Source: Peronospora farinosa
Lineage: Eukaryota; Oomycota; Peronosporomycetes; Peronosporales; Peronosporaceae
Direction: 5' to 3'
DNA length: 64,000 nt
Assembly (NCBI GenBank): GCA_947646735.1
Contig: CANTFK010000286.1
Span: forward strand, 1-64,000
Each line of letters begins with the position of its first letter. Position 1 is the stretch's first letter. The position numbers and the translations under genes were made by a program. This document shows, one piece after another, positions 1 to 11,272 of the stretch. The notes below the pieces were generated by a model. The model was not told the origin of the DNA. It saw nothing but the letters and a program-made list of their open reading frames with translations, and searched no databases.

Positions 1-122
1 TTTGGAGTCAAGGGCCGACTCGCTATCGTGGGAACTGGTGACATCCAGGCTGCTACATGAAGACATGAAGCGCAAGGAGCAAGGCAGTGACGAGGTCGCT
101 GCAGGTCAAGCGTTCATGACAG

Positions 123-955
123 GTGAGAAGAAGCAGTGGACGGCCATTCAAGAAGACTGGCGCGTGCAACTACTGCGGTAAGATGGGTCATTGGATCGCG
201 GAGTGTACCTCACGGATCCATGACAACGCGGACCGCAGGGTCCGCAGCGTGCGAATGTGGCGCACAACCAAGATGAAAAATTGGACGATTTCCTGTTTGC
301 AGCTGGACTGGAGAGCAACGACGACGACAGCGTCAAGAATCCAGCATGGCTCATAGACTCTGGTGCGACGCAGCACATGTCATTCTCAAAGCGGTTTATG
401 ACAAACTACAAGACCATCGATCCAGTTAACGTTCATCTCGCAGACGACGGGGTCGTGCAGGCGATTGGGACCGGCAACGTAGTGATGATGATGAAGACAC
501 CAAGTGGTGCCAAGAAGGGTGTGCTTACGAATGTGTGGCACATTCCAAAGCTTTCACGCAATCTGTTCTCAGTTGGCCGATTTACCAAGGATGTCGCGGC
601 AGTGACGTTTGATACGAGCACCTGTTATGCAAATTTCAAGAACCAGAAGTGGAAGATCGGCGAGCGTGCCGGCAAAGGTCTCTTTAGACTATGCATGACA
701 CCTGTGCAAGTCGAGAGCGCGAGCATCGCAAGTGTATACAACAAGCCTCAGATGAGCAAGTCATACTTGTGGCATCTGCGTCTTGGTCACATTGGCCATG
801 GTGGACTCGACGCGATCGTGAAGCAGAACCTCGGTGTCGGCATCGACATTACATCTGTGGTCAAGTGGGAGCTTTGCAACGGATGCGCGCTCGGAAAGCA
901 GACACAAGTGAGTTTTCAGTCAACTACACGTAAACCAGCCAAGGAACCTGCTTGA
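123..955 (+). pseudogene. copia gag zinc knuckle, protease and pre-integrase region
   Basis: A CCHC knuckle (CNYCGKMGHWIAEC) is encoded at about 165-210 in one frame. From 257 a second frame carries the retropepsin-like motif DSGATQHM and the pre-integrase zinc-binding pattern with LRLGHIGHGGL and CNGCALGK. The knuckle binds RNA in the capsid, the protease would cut the polyprotein, and the HHCC module begins integrase. A stop ends this frame at 955, while the following residues (LDVVHSDVCGP type) continue in another frame. A one- or two-base indel near 920-950 is the simplest explanation. Confidence 0.88.
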
Positions 956-959
956 CGTC

Positions 960-3732
960 GTGCATTCCGATGTATGTGGACCAATGCAGACTTCGACATT
1001 TTCCAACAAGCGCTATTTTGTGACGTTCATCGATGACAAGTCGCGGTTTTGTACTGTGTACCTAATTCACAGCAAGTCTGAAGTGTTAGACAGATTCATG
1101 CAGTTCACCAAGTTTGCCGAGACTCAGACCGGTCGTCGCATCAAGATGCTCCGCAGCGATAACGCTGGAGAATATGTTTCCAACAAGTTCGCCGCGTTCT
1201 GTCGCAACAAAGGCATCATACAGCAATTTACACCGCCGTACACCCCACAACTCAACGGAGTGGCGGAGCGAATGAACAGAACTCTAGTCGAGAGTGCTAG
1301 ATGCATGATTGAGCATGCGGGACTAAGCAAGCGCTACTGGGGTGAAGTAGTGTCAACGGCAGCGTTCCTACGCAATCGAAGTCCGACGCAAGCAATTGGC
1401 CATGAAAAGTCCCCGCACGAGGTATGGACGAAGACGAAGCCGTTGTTGAAAAACCTGAAAGTCTTTGGATGTCACGCATATGTGCATGTGCCGAAAGAGA
1501 AGGGGTCGAAGCTTGATGCGCGATCGACGTTGTGTCGCTTCTTGGGCTACTCAGACCACGAAAAGGCGTACCGGTTTGAAGAGATATCAAGCAGTCGCAT
1601 TCTAGTGAGTCGCGACGCCCAATTCATGGAAGACATGTTCGACAGCGGGAAGTGCATGCAACAAAGTGGCATCGACCCTATCGAGTATCATAACACTGAT
1701 GAAGGCTTCAACGATCGTGACAACGGGGTTGCCAATGAAGACATGGATGTGCATATGCCCGAATCAGCATCGATCCATGAGCGGCCACAATGGCAACAAA
1801 TGCAGCGTTCAAGTCATCAACCGCAGTATCCGCAGCATCAGACAGCCGAGTTTCTACCGGGGTCGAAAAGACATGTACGCACACAGTCACTAGAAGCTTT
1901 GTCAGAGCCGCCAATGGAAAAACGCTATGGACGCGGGGCTAGTACAAGTGGTGTGCACACATCGTCTGTGCAAGGTACTGCGTCACCACTCGAAGCCATG
2001 TCGGCGCTTCTCGCATCTATTGATGAAGCAGAAGACGAAGAAAATGAAGAAGACTGTGCTAACGTCGTGGATTCAGTGGGAGAAGCGCCGATGACATTCT
2101 CATCGGCTATGGAATCCAGCGACGCAAGACAGTGGCGAGAAGCGTGCGAATCAGAGTTTCAGTCATTGTGCAAGAACAACACGTGGGAACTCGTGCCGTT
2201 ACCAAGTGATCGCAAGGCGATCAGCAGCAAGTGGGTGTTCAAGGTGAAGGAGACTGTTGATGGACTCATCGAGCGATACAAAGCGCGCCTCGTGGCAAAA
2301 GGATTTTTGCAAAAGTACGGTGTGGACTTCGAGGAGACGTTCGCACCAGTGGCCAAGTTCGCGTCGATCCGGATCATTGTGAGCCTCGCCTCGCCGCGCA
2401 GCACAACCTCGTACTTCACCAGATGGACGTCAAGACGGCGTTTCTCAACGGTATGCTTGAAGAAGAGATCTACATGAAGCAGCCTGACGGATTCGTTGAT
2501 GCCAATCATCCTCCCTTGTGCAAGATCAAGCGTGCGTTGTACGGACTCAAGCAATCCCCTCGAATGTGGAACCAGACTATTGATGAGTTCATGCGCAATA
2601 TTGGCTTCACCAAGTGCGAGATGGATCACTGTGTCTACGCCAAGCGTGACGACAAGGTCATGATTTTGTTGTCATATACGTCGACGACCTCATCCTTGCG
2701 TGCAACAACATGGACATCCTCGCAGCCACCAAACGTGCATTGAGCGAGCGATTCGAGATGTCCGATCTCGGTGAGCTTAAGTACTGCCTCGGAATAGAAG
2801 TCGAGCGAGATGACAAGTCAGGCGATGTATCGATGAAACAGACTAAGTTCTTGCGATCGATTCTGACCAAGTTCGGTATGCAAGACTCTAAGCCTGTTAA
2901 GACACCGCAAGACCCCGGACTGAAGTTGACTAAGCGTATGTGTAAAGATGGATGCAAGCACAACTACACCATGCAAGGAGTGCCATACCGAAGTGCCGTC
3001 GGAGCCTCGATGTACCTCATGGTAGGCACGCGTCCAGACCTCGCAGCTTCAGTGGGAGTGCTCAGCCAGTTTGCTGCTGACCCGTGTCCGACACACTGGC
3101 AAGCACTCAAGCGCGTGCTACGGTACCTGCAATCGACTCCTACACTTGGTATTCGTTTTATTGGCGCTGGCAATGGCAAGTTGCTTGGCTATTCCGATGC
3201 CGACTGGGCTGGAGATACTGATACTAGACGAAGTACCAGCGGCTACGTATTTGTGCTTAACAACGGCTGCATCAGCTGGCGTAGCAAGAAACAGCGCAGC
3301 GTGGCGCTCTCGTCTACCGAAGCAGAGTACATGGCACTGTCGGAGGCGACCCTAGAAGCGACGTGGCTCAAGACGCTCATGCGTGAGCTCGGTGAAGAAG
3401 CAGGTGATGACGCTCTAACTATCTATGAAGACAATCAAGGTGCTATTGCGTTGGCCAAGAACCCAGAGTTCCACAAACGCACTAAGCACATCGACATTCG
3501 CTACCACTTCGTGCGAGAAAAGGTCGAAAAGAATCAAGTCGTGCTACAGTATTGTCCAACGCAAGATATGCTCGCTGACATCATGACCAAGGCAATCGCA
3601 GCGCCACAGTTCACCATCCTCCGTACTAAGCTCGGCATCACTGTCGGTGTCGCTACCGAGTCGAGTGGGAGTGTTGTAAAAGAAGCGACTCGGCATGCAA
3701 ACGACAACCACAAGAATGTACGGTCTGATTAG
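960..3732 (+). pseudogene. copia integrase core, reverse transcriptase and RNase H
   Basis: The integrase core has TFIDDKSRF, LRSDNAGEY and GVAERMNRTL, a D,D-35-E arrangement. RT follows with [27 protein letters not shown] and, after a frame change, DVKTAFLNG. The catalytic YVDD box falls near 2680, where the frame changes again and is read as [10 protein letters not shown]. RNase H is in the last frame ([39 protein letters not shown]). Three frames are needed to cover the region, so it is a broken pol. The final frame reads about 60 nt into the LTR. Confidence 0.92.
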
Positions 3733-4004
3733 TTAGGTGTGCGCCTATCCCATGAGTAATGCCACTAGCGTGGATTACTCATGAGTGACTATCTGATGAG
3801 TCATGTGTGTAGAGTAGATTACTCATGTGCGGCTATCCCATGAGTAATGCGCGATATAGCGATTAGAAACGTGTAGTCGAAGAATCCAGTAGGCTTAGAG
3901 TAGCAACAGAGTTAGTGAACTAAGGACCTAAATATATTCACTTTGCATTTTGCTTTCTACAACCCAAGTGCTTTAACAACAGTAATCAACATCCAGCACC
4001 AACA
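3672..4004 (+). repeat. right LTR of the first copia element
   Basis: It starts with TGTTG directly after a purine tract and ends with CAACA at 4000-4004; an alternative CAACA ends at 3991. The terminal inverted pentamers fit copia LTRs. The left LTR is not in the window, so the boundaries cannot be confirmed by self-comparison. It contains several copies of a TGAGTAAT/ATTACTCA motif. Confidence 0.6.
3753..3784. repeat. hairpin inside the copia LTR
   Basis: ATGAGTAATGCCAC and GTGGATTACTCAT form an almost perfect inverted repeat around TAGC. The same half-site recurs at about 3818-3830 and 3839-3850. It could form an RNA stem in the LTR transcript or be a repeated protein-binding site. Confidence 0.6.
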
Positions 4005-4124
4005 TGGCTACATTTCATACGAGATTTGGTAGAAGTTGACCTTTGGTTAATTCATGTCGCTTGTCAAGTCGCACTCAATCTCCGTTTACCTCGGACAATA
4101 CATTACTAAAAATTAGGTTTTATC

Positions 4125-5738
4125 ATGACCACAACTTTAGCTAACTTTGTCCTTTATAATAACATACCCCGTCTATCCTGCAATCAACCGTCCCTCACTC
4201 CATCCTCGCAGCTCATTCATCGATTCTTCCCCTGGATGATTCGACCTCTAGACATGATGATGAGCCACGGAGGCTCCGACACGCTTCCTCGTGCATCAAG
4301 TAGTAGTACATTGAGTGAACGCTCTCCGTTGTTGCGTGCAATGGGAGATTCAACGTCCTTCGAGGACGCCTACATGTCGATCCCAGCGCCTGGAAGCGAC
4401 AATGGCCGTCTCTCCGACAATGGTCAGTTCCAGCCACTGGTCTTTGCAGAAAAAGCACTAGCTGCGCTTTTAAATGGAGTGTTACTGTACTCATTGGGTT
4501 GTATCGTGGGAGTGGCGCTTGTGTCGCTCAATTTTGAAGGCGTTTTGGGTCCACGGGTCAATTGGTGGCTAGTCTTTCTACCCTTTTGGCTTGCTAATGT
4601 TGCCATAATATACGCGCATGTAACATCAGTCCGTCATGCAAAGACACTGCGGCGTTGGGCTGATATTGATTCCATGTCCAATGAGCCGTTGTTGCCATTG
4701 TTGCGACGGATCGTGCTGGTCTACGCCATTAGCTTCCCTTTGACAGTGCTGCTGTTCTGGAGCGAACTGGCCTTTTGCGCTAGTCTGCAGAATACTACGG
4801 TCACTAGTCTTTATATCTGCTATGCACCGTTGATGGCAATCCAAGTGGCCTTTGTGGTGAGATATCTACTCTGCCGATCGGACAGTACATTGCCGGTAAG
4901 CAAAGAAAAAGTATCTTTTCAATTATTGTGATGGTAACGCAACGTTTTTTTGTGACTATCATTGTAGGGAGTGTGCTGGATGCTGCTGTTTGTATTTACA
5001 TTGCTACTGGCGTACCAAACTGACAGGCAACGTCGGCTGGAGATGCCAGAGATGACGCAGCCGCCGATGTCGTGGTGGATTGTGTTCACACCGCTCTTTG
5101 TCTTTGAACTACTCATGGCGGGGTCACTGCTGCTTGTACTGTACAATGAGTTTTCGGGTATGTACCGTCTCACTCGGTGGCAATTAGCAGCAAGTGTGCT
5201 CTACACACTGGCTCTGGTAGCAGGTGTCAGTGGCGAGCTTATGCTCTTGGAGAAAGTAAATTACCATTGGGGAACTTTCACTTTTCCGTCTGGAATGATG
5301 TTTTTTGGACTGGTGTGCGCGTGTGTGGCCATGTATATTGTGGGTCGCCACCACGTGGAAGACCTCATGGCCTCGAAGGGCGGTGCGGTGCCTGTACCGT
5401 TGACAAGGACAGTGGATGGATGGATTACCAGTCATGCCATCGTGGAGCAGTGGGTGCTCTTTGGAGATATCTACTTGACCCCGCAGGGCCTGCAACTCCG
5501 TAACCAGAAAACACGAAGTAACTCGGATGACGAGTCGGAAGCAGCAGGCAGCCGAATTTTGCGGCAAGTAAAGGGACTTTTCGTCCGAATCACGTCGGAT
5601 GAAAACATAAGTGACAACGATCCAGAGCACCGCATTCGTGACGCTCTGCGAAGAAAGACTTCCGGCAGCTACAGTGACATCACAGTGGAGGTCGTCGATA
5701 CTCCCAAGACTCCCAATGGTTTAGCTCACAAACGTTAA
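4125..5738 (+). CDS. multi-pass membrane protein, TMEM185-like
   Basis: Two exons, 4125-4895 and 4968-5738, join in phase 0 across a 72-nt GTAAG...GTAG intron and give 513 aa. The first about 110 residues are Ser-rich and polar. At least eight hydrophobic segments follow (for example ALLNGVLLYSLGCIVGVALV, WWLVFLPFWLANVAIIYA, WMLLFVFTLLLA, WWIVFTPLFVFELLMAGSLL, MMFFGLVCACVAMYIVG). Repeated W-W/I-V-F-x-P-L blocks resemble the TMEM185 family. The C-terminal about 110 residues are charged, with acidic Ser clusters, and probably cytosolic. Later in-frame ATGs at 4236 and 4254 could be the real start. Family assignment is tentative; no enzymatic motif is seen. Confidence 0.75.
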
Positions 5739-6438
5739 AAGCGTTTAAGAAGTGCAAGATGAAAATAGTACTGCCGGCTTTGACATGTAAGCTTTCCACT
5801 AATGGTGTATTATCAGGAAAACGACGGGCAACGGATAGAGTGGCAAGTGACAATAAGGGGAAAGTTGCCCGCTCCAGCTGAGAACAATGCGCCTGGCAAT
5901 TAATTGGGCGTTAAAAAATCCACCGGTGGACTTAGGAGATACTCAACGAGGTTGCTGGCAAGAGGATGACCGTACCTGAATCTCTGGGGTTCCATGCGAG
6001 CTGAAGCTTGTTCAGCATCAGCTCAAAGCTATCACGCCAAGTAAATTATGCTATCGCCAATGACAGATAGAGGACGTTTACTGAAACCATGCTGAGAGTT
6101 TCGAGTGCTGCTTATAAGCTGCTAGCTTGTATTGTTGAGACATAGCTTCGTGCAATCCGTCGATGCTATAGCGTAATTGGTCGTGTTTTACACAATTTAG
6201 ATCGTTTAATCTCCTCCAGAAAAAAAGATTACTAGTAGAGCAATATGCGACGGAATGATCATCAAATTACTCGGCACTTTTTATTCATTCCCACACCGTA
6301 TCATCTTTTAACAAATTTGATATCTATTCTACCTTCACGCAACACTTGGAAAAAGTCCATGTCACATTATTTTAGGCTCTCACAAATAATGACCCTAAAA
6401 ATAACAAGGTCGTTTGACTGGCCATAAACCATCGAAGT
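5739..6438. other. intergenic, no gene recognised
   Basis: About 700 bases, AT-rich near the right end. It should hold the 3' UTR of the membrane protein gene and the promoter of the helicase gene. Short open frames in it have no recognisable motifs. Confidence 0.5.
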
Positions 6439-8019
6439 ATGAGCGTCCTCTTTGGTACGCGTCGTCGTCGGCTACCCAGCAGCGAAGAGGTAAAGCCTGC
6501 GGTGTCATCTGACTCGGATTCAGATGCAAAATCCATCGTCAAGCAAACGTTTATAAACGACAAAGTATTGGTAAAAAATGCCGACTCGGCGTTTAACGTG
6601 CTTATTTCGTTCCTGAACCTCGGCGTAGACCCATGGCTGGTCAAGCGCTGTGAATTGATGGGTATCCGTCATCCTACACCTGTACAGGCTCATTGTATTC
6701 CTTCTATTCTCGCTGGACGTGATGTAATTGGATGTGCTCAGACTGGTAGTGGTAAGACGGCGGCCTTTGCACTACCGATCCTGCACACACTGAGCAAAGA
6801 CCCGTACGGCCCTTATGCTCTCGTATTGACACCTACTCGGGAGCTGGCCTTTCAGATTGCAGACCAGTTCAATGCCTTTGGTAGCTCTATGGCGGTGCGT
6901 TGCACCGTGATTGTTGGTGGTGTGGACATGCTCAAGCAGTCGCTGCAGTTGCAGCAGCGTCCGCACATTATTGTGGCTACGCCTGGACGATTTCGGGATC
7001 ACTTGATGCATGTGGAGCCTCCGAATATCTCGTTGGTCAAGTACGTGGTGCTGGATGAGGCTGACAGACTATTGGACGTGACGTTTGCCAAGGATTTGAG
7101 CTATATATTCGACAAGTTACCGGCCAAGCGACAGACGCTGTTGTTTTCTGCTACGATGACTGCAAACTTGGACAGGTTGGAGCAAACGGCGCTTTCAGAT
7201 GACGCATTCCGCTTTGATGCGACACCCAGTATCAAGACAGTGGCGACTCTGAAGCAGTTTTATTTATTCATCCCGGCGCAGGTCAAGATGACTTACCTCA
7301 TGTATTTGATGAAGATGTTGGACCCGAATGAGGAAGATGAGGAAGAGGAGCAGGGAAGTCGTAAAAAGTCGTCGAAGGGCAACAAGGGCAAAAAGGCTCA
7401 TCAGGATTGGGAAAAGCTGCTGGAAGCCACAACATCATCATCAAAACATCAACTTAGGTCCATGATGATTTTTGTGTCCACATGCAAGATGTGCGAGCTG
7501 GTGGGTGAAATTGGCAATGAACTGGACATCAAGTGTGTGACGTTGCACTCGATGATGTCACAGAACCGACGTCTTGCAGCTCTTGGCAAGTTTAAGAGTG
7601 GTCTTAGTCACATCCTTATCAGCACTGATGTTGCGAGTCGTGGTTTAGACATCCCCGAGGTCGACATTGTGATGAACTTCGACTTGCCACGCGATGCCGA
7701 TGACTACATTCACCGAGTGGGTCGTACTGCTCGTGCTGGACGCAACGGTCAAGCTATCTCTCTGGTGACACAGCATGACATTGAGCTACTACAGAACATC
7801 GAAGCCAAGGTGGGCAAGAAAATGGATGACTACGAGTACGAGGCACCCGAGAAAAAGGTTCTCAAATTGCTCAACGACGTGACTACCGCTTCACGTATCG
7901 CCAAGATGAAGCTGACTGAGCGTGGCTTTGATGATAAGGTACAAGCACGCAAGGTAAAACGCCAGGAACAACTACAACGCAGCAACAAGAAGCATAAGAC
8001 ACAGACAGACAAGCAATAG
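6439..8019 (+). CDS. DDX49: DEAD-box ATP-dependent RNA helicase, DDX49/Dbp8-like
   Basis: An intronless 526-residue reading frame. Helicase motifs in order: Q motif (GIRHPTPVQ, about 75-83), Walker A AQTGSGKT (100-107), PTRELA, TPGR, LDEAD (205-209), SAT (about 237), STDVASRGLD, and HRVGRTARAGR (about 425-435). The short N-terminus and overall size fit the DDX49/Dbp8 group, nucleolar helicases needed for 18S rRNA maturation and small-subunit assembly. A highly charged insert (EEDEEEEQ followed by a Lys-rich stretch, roughly 295-335) separates the two RecA-like lobes. The C-terminus is very basic (KVKRQEQ...KKHKTQTDKQ), typical of nucleolar proteins. Choice of DDX49 over other DEAD paralogues rests on overall layout, not a tree. 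Confidence 0.93.
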   Translation: MSVLFGTRRRRLPSSEEVKPAVSSDSDSDAKSIVKQTFINDKVLVKNADSAFNVLISFLNLGVDPWLVKRCELMGIRHPTPVQAHCIPSILAGRDVIGCAQTGSGKTAAFALPILHTLSKDPYGPYALVLTPTRELAFQIADQFNAFGSSMAVRCTVIVGGVDMLKQSLQLQQRPHIIVATPGRFRDHLMHVEPPNISLVKYVVLDEADRLLDVTFAKDLSYIFDKLPAKRQTLLFSATMTANLDRLEQTALSDDAFRFDATPSIKTVATLKQFYLFIPAQVKMTYLMYLMKMLDPNEEDEEEEQGSRKKSSKGNKGKKAHQDWEKLLEATTSSSKHQLRSMMIFVSTCKMCELVGEIGNELDIKCVTLHSMMSQNRRLAALGKFKSGLSHILISTDVASRGLDIPEVDIVMNFDLPRDADDYIHRVGRTARAGRNGQAISLVTQHDIELLQNIEAKVGKKMDDYEYEAPEKKVLKLLNDVTTASRIAKMKLTERGFDDKVQARKVKRQEQLQRSNKKHKTQTDKQ

Positions 8020-8160
8020 ATAGATATACCTGAAAAATCGAGTAACATGGCTACATTCGTACACGATCGTAATTTCTCCTTTCAAAACCTGAAAATTCGA
8101 AAAAGCTACAGCAAAACTATAAATTACCACGTCTTTTAATTTCGTGTAGCCATTATCATA

Positions 8161-8210
8161 TTATCCAGCTATTATCTTGTTTATCCAGCTATTATCTTCT
8201 ATATCCAGCG
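8161..8210 (+). repeat. tandem 20-bp repeat just upstream of heme lyase
   Basis: TTATCCAGCTATTATCTTGT at 8161-8180 is followed by a copy at 8181-8200 differing only in the last base, and then a partial copy (ATATCCAGCG). It ends 8 bases before the ATG, so it lies in the 5' UTR or core promoter. Confidence 0.8.
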
Positions 8211-8217
8211 GTTAGTC

Positions 8218-9130
8218 ATGACGGCTGACGTGAATTCTGCGGCTGCAGCTTGTCCGCATCCGAAGCACAAGACACCAGCCAAGGGATGTTCCGTCGATCA
8301 CAGCACAAGCAAGAATAGCAGCGACGCTACATGTCCAATCAATGGAGTAAACTCGGGTCTTAATGCCGAGATGATGCGTGTGACTAGTCCAGTCTCAGAC
8401 TCCTCAGTCGTGCAGCTATCACAAGCTCGTGCTGTATCTTCGATTCCTAAAGGAGATTTGACACCCGAACACCAATCAGGATCCAATGAGAAAAAGTGGG
8501 AGTATCCAAGTGAAGAAATGTATTTCAAGGCCATGAAGCGCAAGGGCTGGGCGCCACATGCAGAGCAGATGAAGACCATTGTAGCCATTCATAATACCGT
8601 GAATGAACAGAGTTGGCAAGAAGTACTGAAATGGGAGAGTTTTCATCCGTAAGTTAAATGGTTACCGGTATTTGCTGAAAGTATTGGTGAAATTTATACT
8701 TGACAAATTGTTTTTGTTGAATTGTAGAGCAAAAGAGCCCGTAAAGCTGAAAAAGTTTATGGGCAAACCGACCGAGTATAGTCCCAAGGCCAAGATTATG
8801 AACACCTTGGGCTGGTCCGTGCTGCCATTTGATCGACATGATTGGATCGTGGATCGAGACGGCAAAGAGGTGCGTTATGTGATTGATTTCTACTCAGGCC
8901 AACCTGAACCTGGTCGTCCCTTGAGTGTTTATCTTGACGTGAGACCAGCCCTGGATTCGGTGGAGGGACTTGTGGACCGCGTGCGGTGGCAGTTCCGTGA
9001 TAAAGTGGTGCCGCTCTTGCCTTTTGGTGGTGCTGTGTTTGGCAGTGGTGGTGCTGCTGCTGCTCAGAAGCATCAAGACACGACGAACGAGCAAAGTGGT
9101 CACTCGAAAGTCACTCCCAAAACTAACTAG
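8218..9130 (+). CDS. HCCS: holocytochrome c synthase (cytochrome c heme lyase)
   Basis: Exons 8218-8648 and 8728-9130, with a 79-nt GTAAGT...TAG intron in phase 2, give 277 aa. The enzyme attaches heme covalently to the CXXCH of apocytochrome c at the outer face of the mitochondrial inner membrane. Two N-terminal CP heme-regulatory motifs (CPHPKHK and CPING) are present. The core has [18 protein letters not shown] and [17 protein letters not shown], including the His known to ligate heme in the family. [20 protein letters not shown] and the YVIDFYSGQ strand follow. The Ala/Gly/His-rich C-terminus is variable in this family. Splicing exactly restores the conserved sequence across the junction. 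Confidence 0.95.
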
Positions 9131-9584
9131 ACTCCCTTCTTGTCTTCTGTAAGGACGGCGTGAAGTAGACACCTCGCAATACGTAGCAGAACACCAACAG
9201 CCAGCATTAAATACTCAAGCCGCAGTCTCGTTTTGAGTTCTGTGTGCTTTTAGTTTGCCGTATTGTAAGACTATAGAGCACCGATATATGGGGACAAGAA
9301 CAGCTCGAATATGTTACGAATGCTCGTGAAAGATCGCGAGTAGCGTTTCCATGGACATGACAGTGGTAAGCCTGACTCAAGGCTTCTTGGTTTAGAATTA
9401 GTTGTAGAGCTTAAAGACTTCATGGTGCTTTGGAGCGACAAGAAGTTGTTGATTTAGATGTCCTCATTACTAGGGCATATTTTGGTGATAGCCATGGGCG
9501 TGGAAGGTGATTATTACATACACGGCTAGGAAATCGATAAGGATCGAACCAGCTCTTAGATCGTCGTATTGCTCTACGTCACAG
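9131..9584. other. convergent intergenic region
   Basis: Lies between the 3' ends of heme lyase (plus) and the coiled-coil gene (minus). No gene, repeat or RNA recognised. Confidence 0.5.
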
Positions 9585-10866
9585 CTAGTCGACAAGAGAA
9601 ATGGTGGAACTGAACGATTCAGCTCGATCGCGGAGGCTCAGGCGGTGCTTGCGCTCTTTCTTGAGATGTTGCAGTGCTTTGCGATACCACGCCGAATCCT
9701 CATCGTCGCTGCCAGTGAAAACGAGTTGCGTAAATTCTTGAGCTTCGGCTTCTTTGCAAACCGCACTCGCTGTAAGCTTGGTTACGGACGGTTGTCCAAC
9801 TGTAGCACGGGTTTTCGAGCGTAGTTTGCGTGCTTCCTTAAGTATGCGCAGTGCATGGCGGTACCAACTACCGCTGTTTGCTTCATCTGAGCGCAACTTG
9901 GTGAGCTGCTCGTAGTCTGAATCAGAGGAGATATGGATTGGGTCACACATGACAACGGAAGAAGTCACAGGATCCAGCTCCAGCTGCCCCATCGACAGCT
10001 CAAAGATCTCTTGTTCTTCATGTATGTCGTCACTCGGCAGCGAGGGCAGAAGTTCGTCTTGGTTGTCAAATGTTGCTACTTCCAACTCGATGTCTTCGTA
10101 GTCAGCTAAAGCGTCTTCGACCTCGCTATCCAAGTCACTCGCCGGATTCGATTCGCCCACTGATGTTTCTTCAGTGTTTTTCTGTAGAGTCTTACTGATT
10201 GTGTCCAGGGTGCTCAGCGCACTTGTTCTTTGCTGGTTCAGACTTAAGGGGTGCTCATCACTCGATTTCGGTTGCAGGGCTTGTTGTGCTTCAAATGCAC
10301 GAGTGAGTGCTTCCTTCAGTCGGGCCTTCAATTCAGCTTGTTGCGTCTCAAGACTTGCGTTTGTTGTTTCGAGGCGGTCACAACGGACCATGTAGTATTC
10401 ACAGGCTGTCTGAAGCAGCTGAACAGTTGAGGCATTATCGAAAGCGAGAGTCCACTGACGTGTTCGACTGTGACGTGGCTGCTCTTCCAGAGCAAGCCAG
10501 GAATGCCCACCATACGACGGGCCCCAGTCAATGTTTTTTGAGTGTGTATCCCCAAGCACTTCCGTGAGCCACCTGTTGAAGTCGACAACGGCCTTGTATA
10601 CTCTGACGGGTGTGTCCTCAAACAGGAGGCTGTAGTACTTGTGCAGTAAAGCTGCGATCTCAGCGCGTGCTTTACGGGCAGTTGTCGACAGCAAGTGCAG
10701 CAGACGACGGACGTTCTTAACAAAGAGTCGTCGTAAGTACCAGAGCTCTTCGACAACCCACTGAGTGAACAACACAGCCGAGAAAAGTCAGCAAGATAAC
10801 AAGAGTCAACAAAGACCATTCTGACCCGGAAGCAATTCAGTTGACTCATTGTCAATGACTTACCAT
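9585..10866 (-). CDS. unknown coiled-coil protein with duplicated acidic/WYR motif
   Basis: Not recognised. The main exon is 9585-10760. Read from an acceptor at 10761-10762 it begins WVVEELWYLRRLFVKNVRRLL and gives about 391 residues. A donor (GTAAGT) at 10863-10858 directly follows an ATG at 10866-10864, so the start codon may be an exon end and the intron 103 nt; this is inferred. The N-terminal half is basic and helical with a likely coiled coil (LETTNASLETQQAELKARL). The middle is acidic (DLDSEVEDALADYEDIE). Two similar C-terminal blocks occur: SDSDYEQL...SWYRHALRILKEARKLR and GSDDEDSAWYRKALQHLKKERKHR. A GTG at 10775 in the same frame is an alternative start. Confidence 0.65.
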
Positions 10867-11272
10867 GAACAAAGCAGTATATCTTGTTGCTTGAAGCTGA
10901 GAGCTCAAAAAAGCTCAAGTGCCACTTGTTTCGCAGCTCTTTGTTATGGTCCTGAGTTGTTAAATAATGAAGGTGTAGCTCTTGTTTTATTAGCGACCCC
11001 AATTGTCCTTTCCCAGTTGAAGTTCACTCTGCGACGCAGCTCCATGATTTTTCACCAATCGAAAATGCTACGAATGCTTGTCAAAGCGAAGAGGAATGTC
11101 GTGCAGTCTCTTGTTTTACCATAAACAAATCCATGCACCTCCATAGTAATCGATTAATTATGTCCATGCCAGGTAATCGACGCCTCTCTCGGCCAAAAGA
11201 GATAAATGTCTATCTTCTGCCGATTGTCGTCTCCCAGTCAGTTCTTAACCCACCCTCCTTCTGCCTCTTCTT
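10867..11272. other. intergenic, promoter side of the coiled-coil gene
   Basis: Between two minus-strand genes. It includes the presumed 5' UTR and promoter of the coiled-coil gene and the 3' UTR of the DUF1772-like gene. An upstream exon of the coiled-coil gene here cannot be excluded. Confidence 0.4.

Larger units (their letters stand above)
1..4004 (+). mobile_element. Ty1/copia LTR retrotransposon, 3' part, degenerate
   Basis: The order zinc knuckle, aspartic protease, integrase, reverse transcriptase, RNase H, right LTR is that of a copia (Pseudoviridae-type) element. The 5' LTR and most of gag lie outside the window. The coding line changes frame at least four times: between about 200 and 260, between 920 and 960, near 2,420-2,477 and near 2,710-2,743. 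No single polyprotein can therefore be made and this copy is probably non-autonomous. A purine run (GAGTGGGAG) just before 3672 is a plausible polypurine tract. Domain identity is clear; the exact outer limit is inferred. Confidence 0.93.

Noticed and set aside
9541..9560. GGTTCGATCC-like tRNA T-loop on the minus strand
   Set aside because: No matching acceptor, D or anticodon stems nearby.
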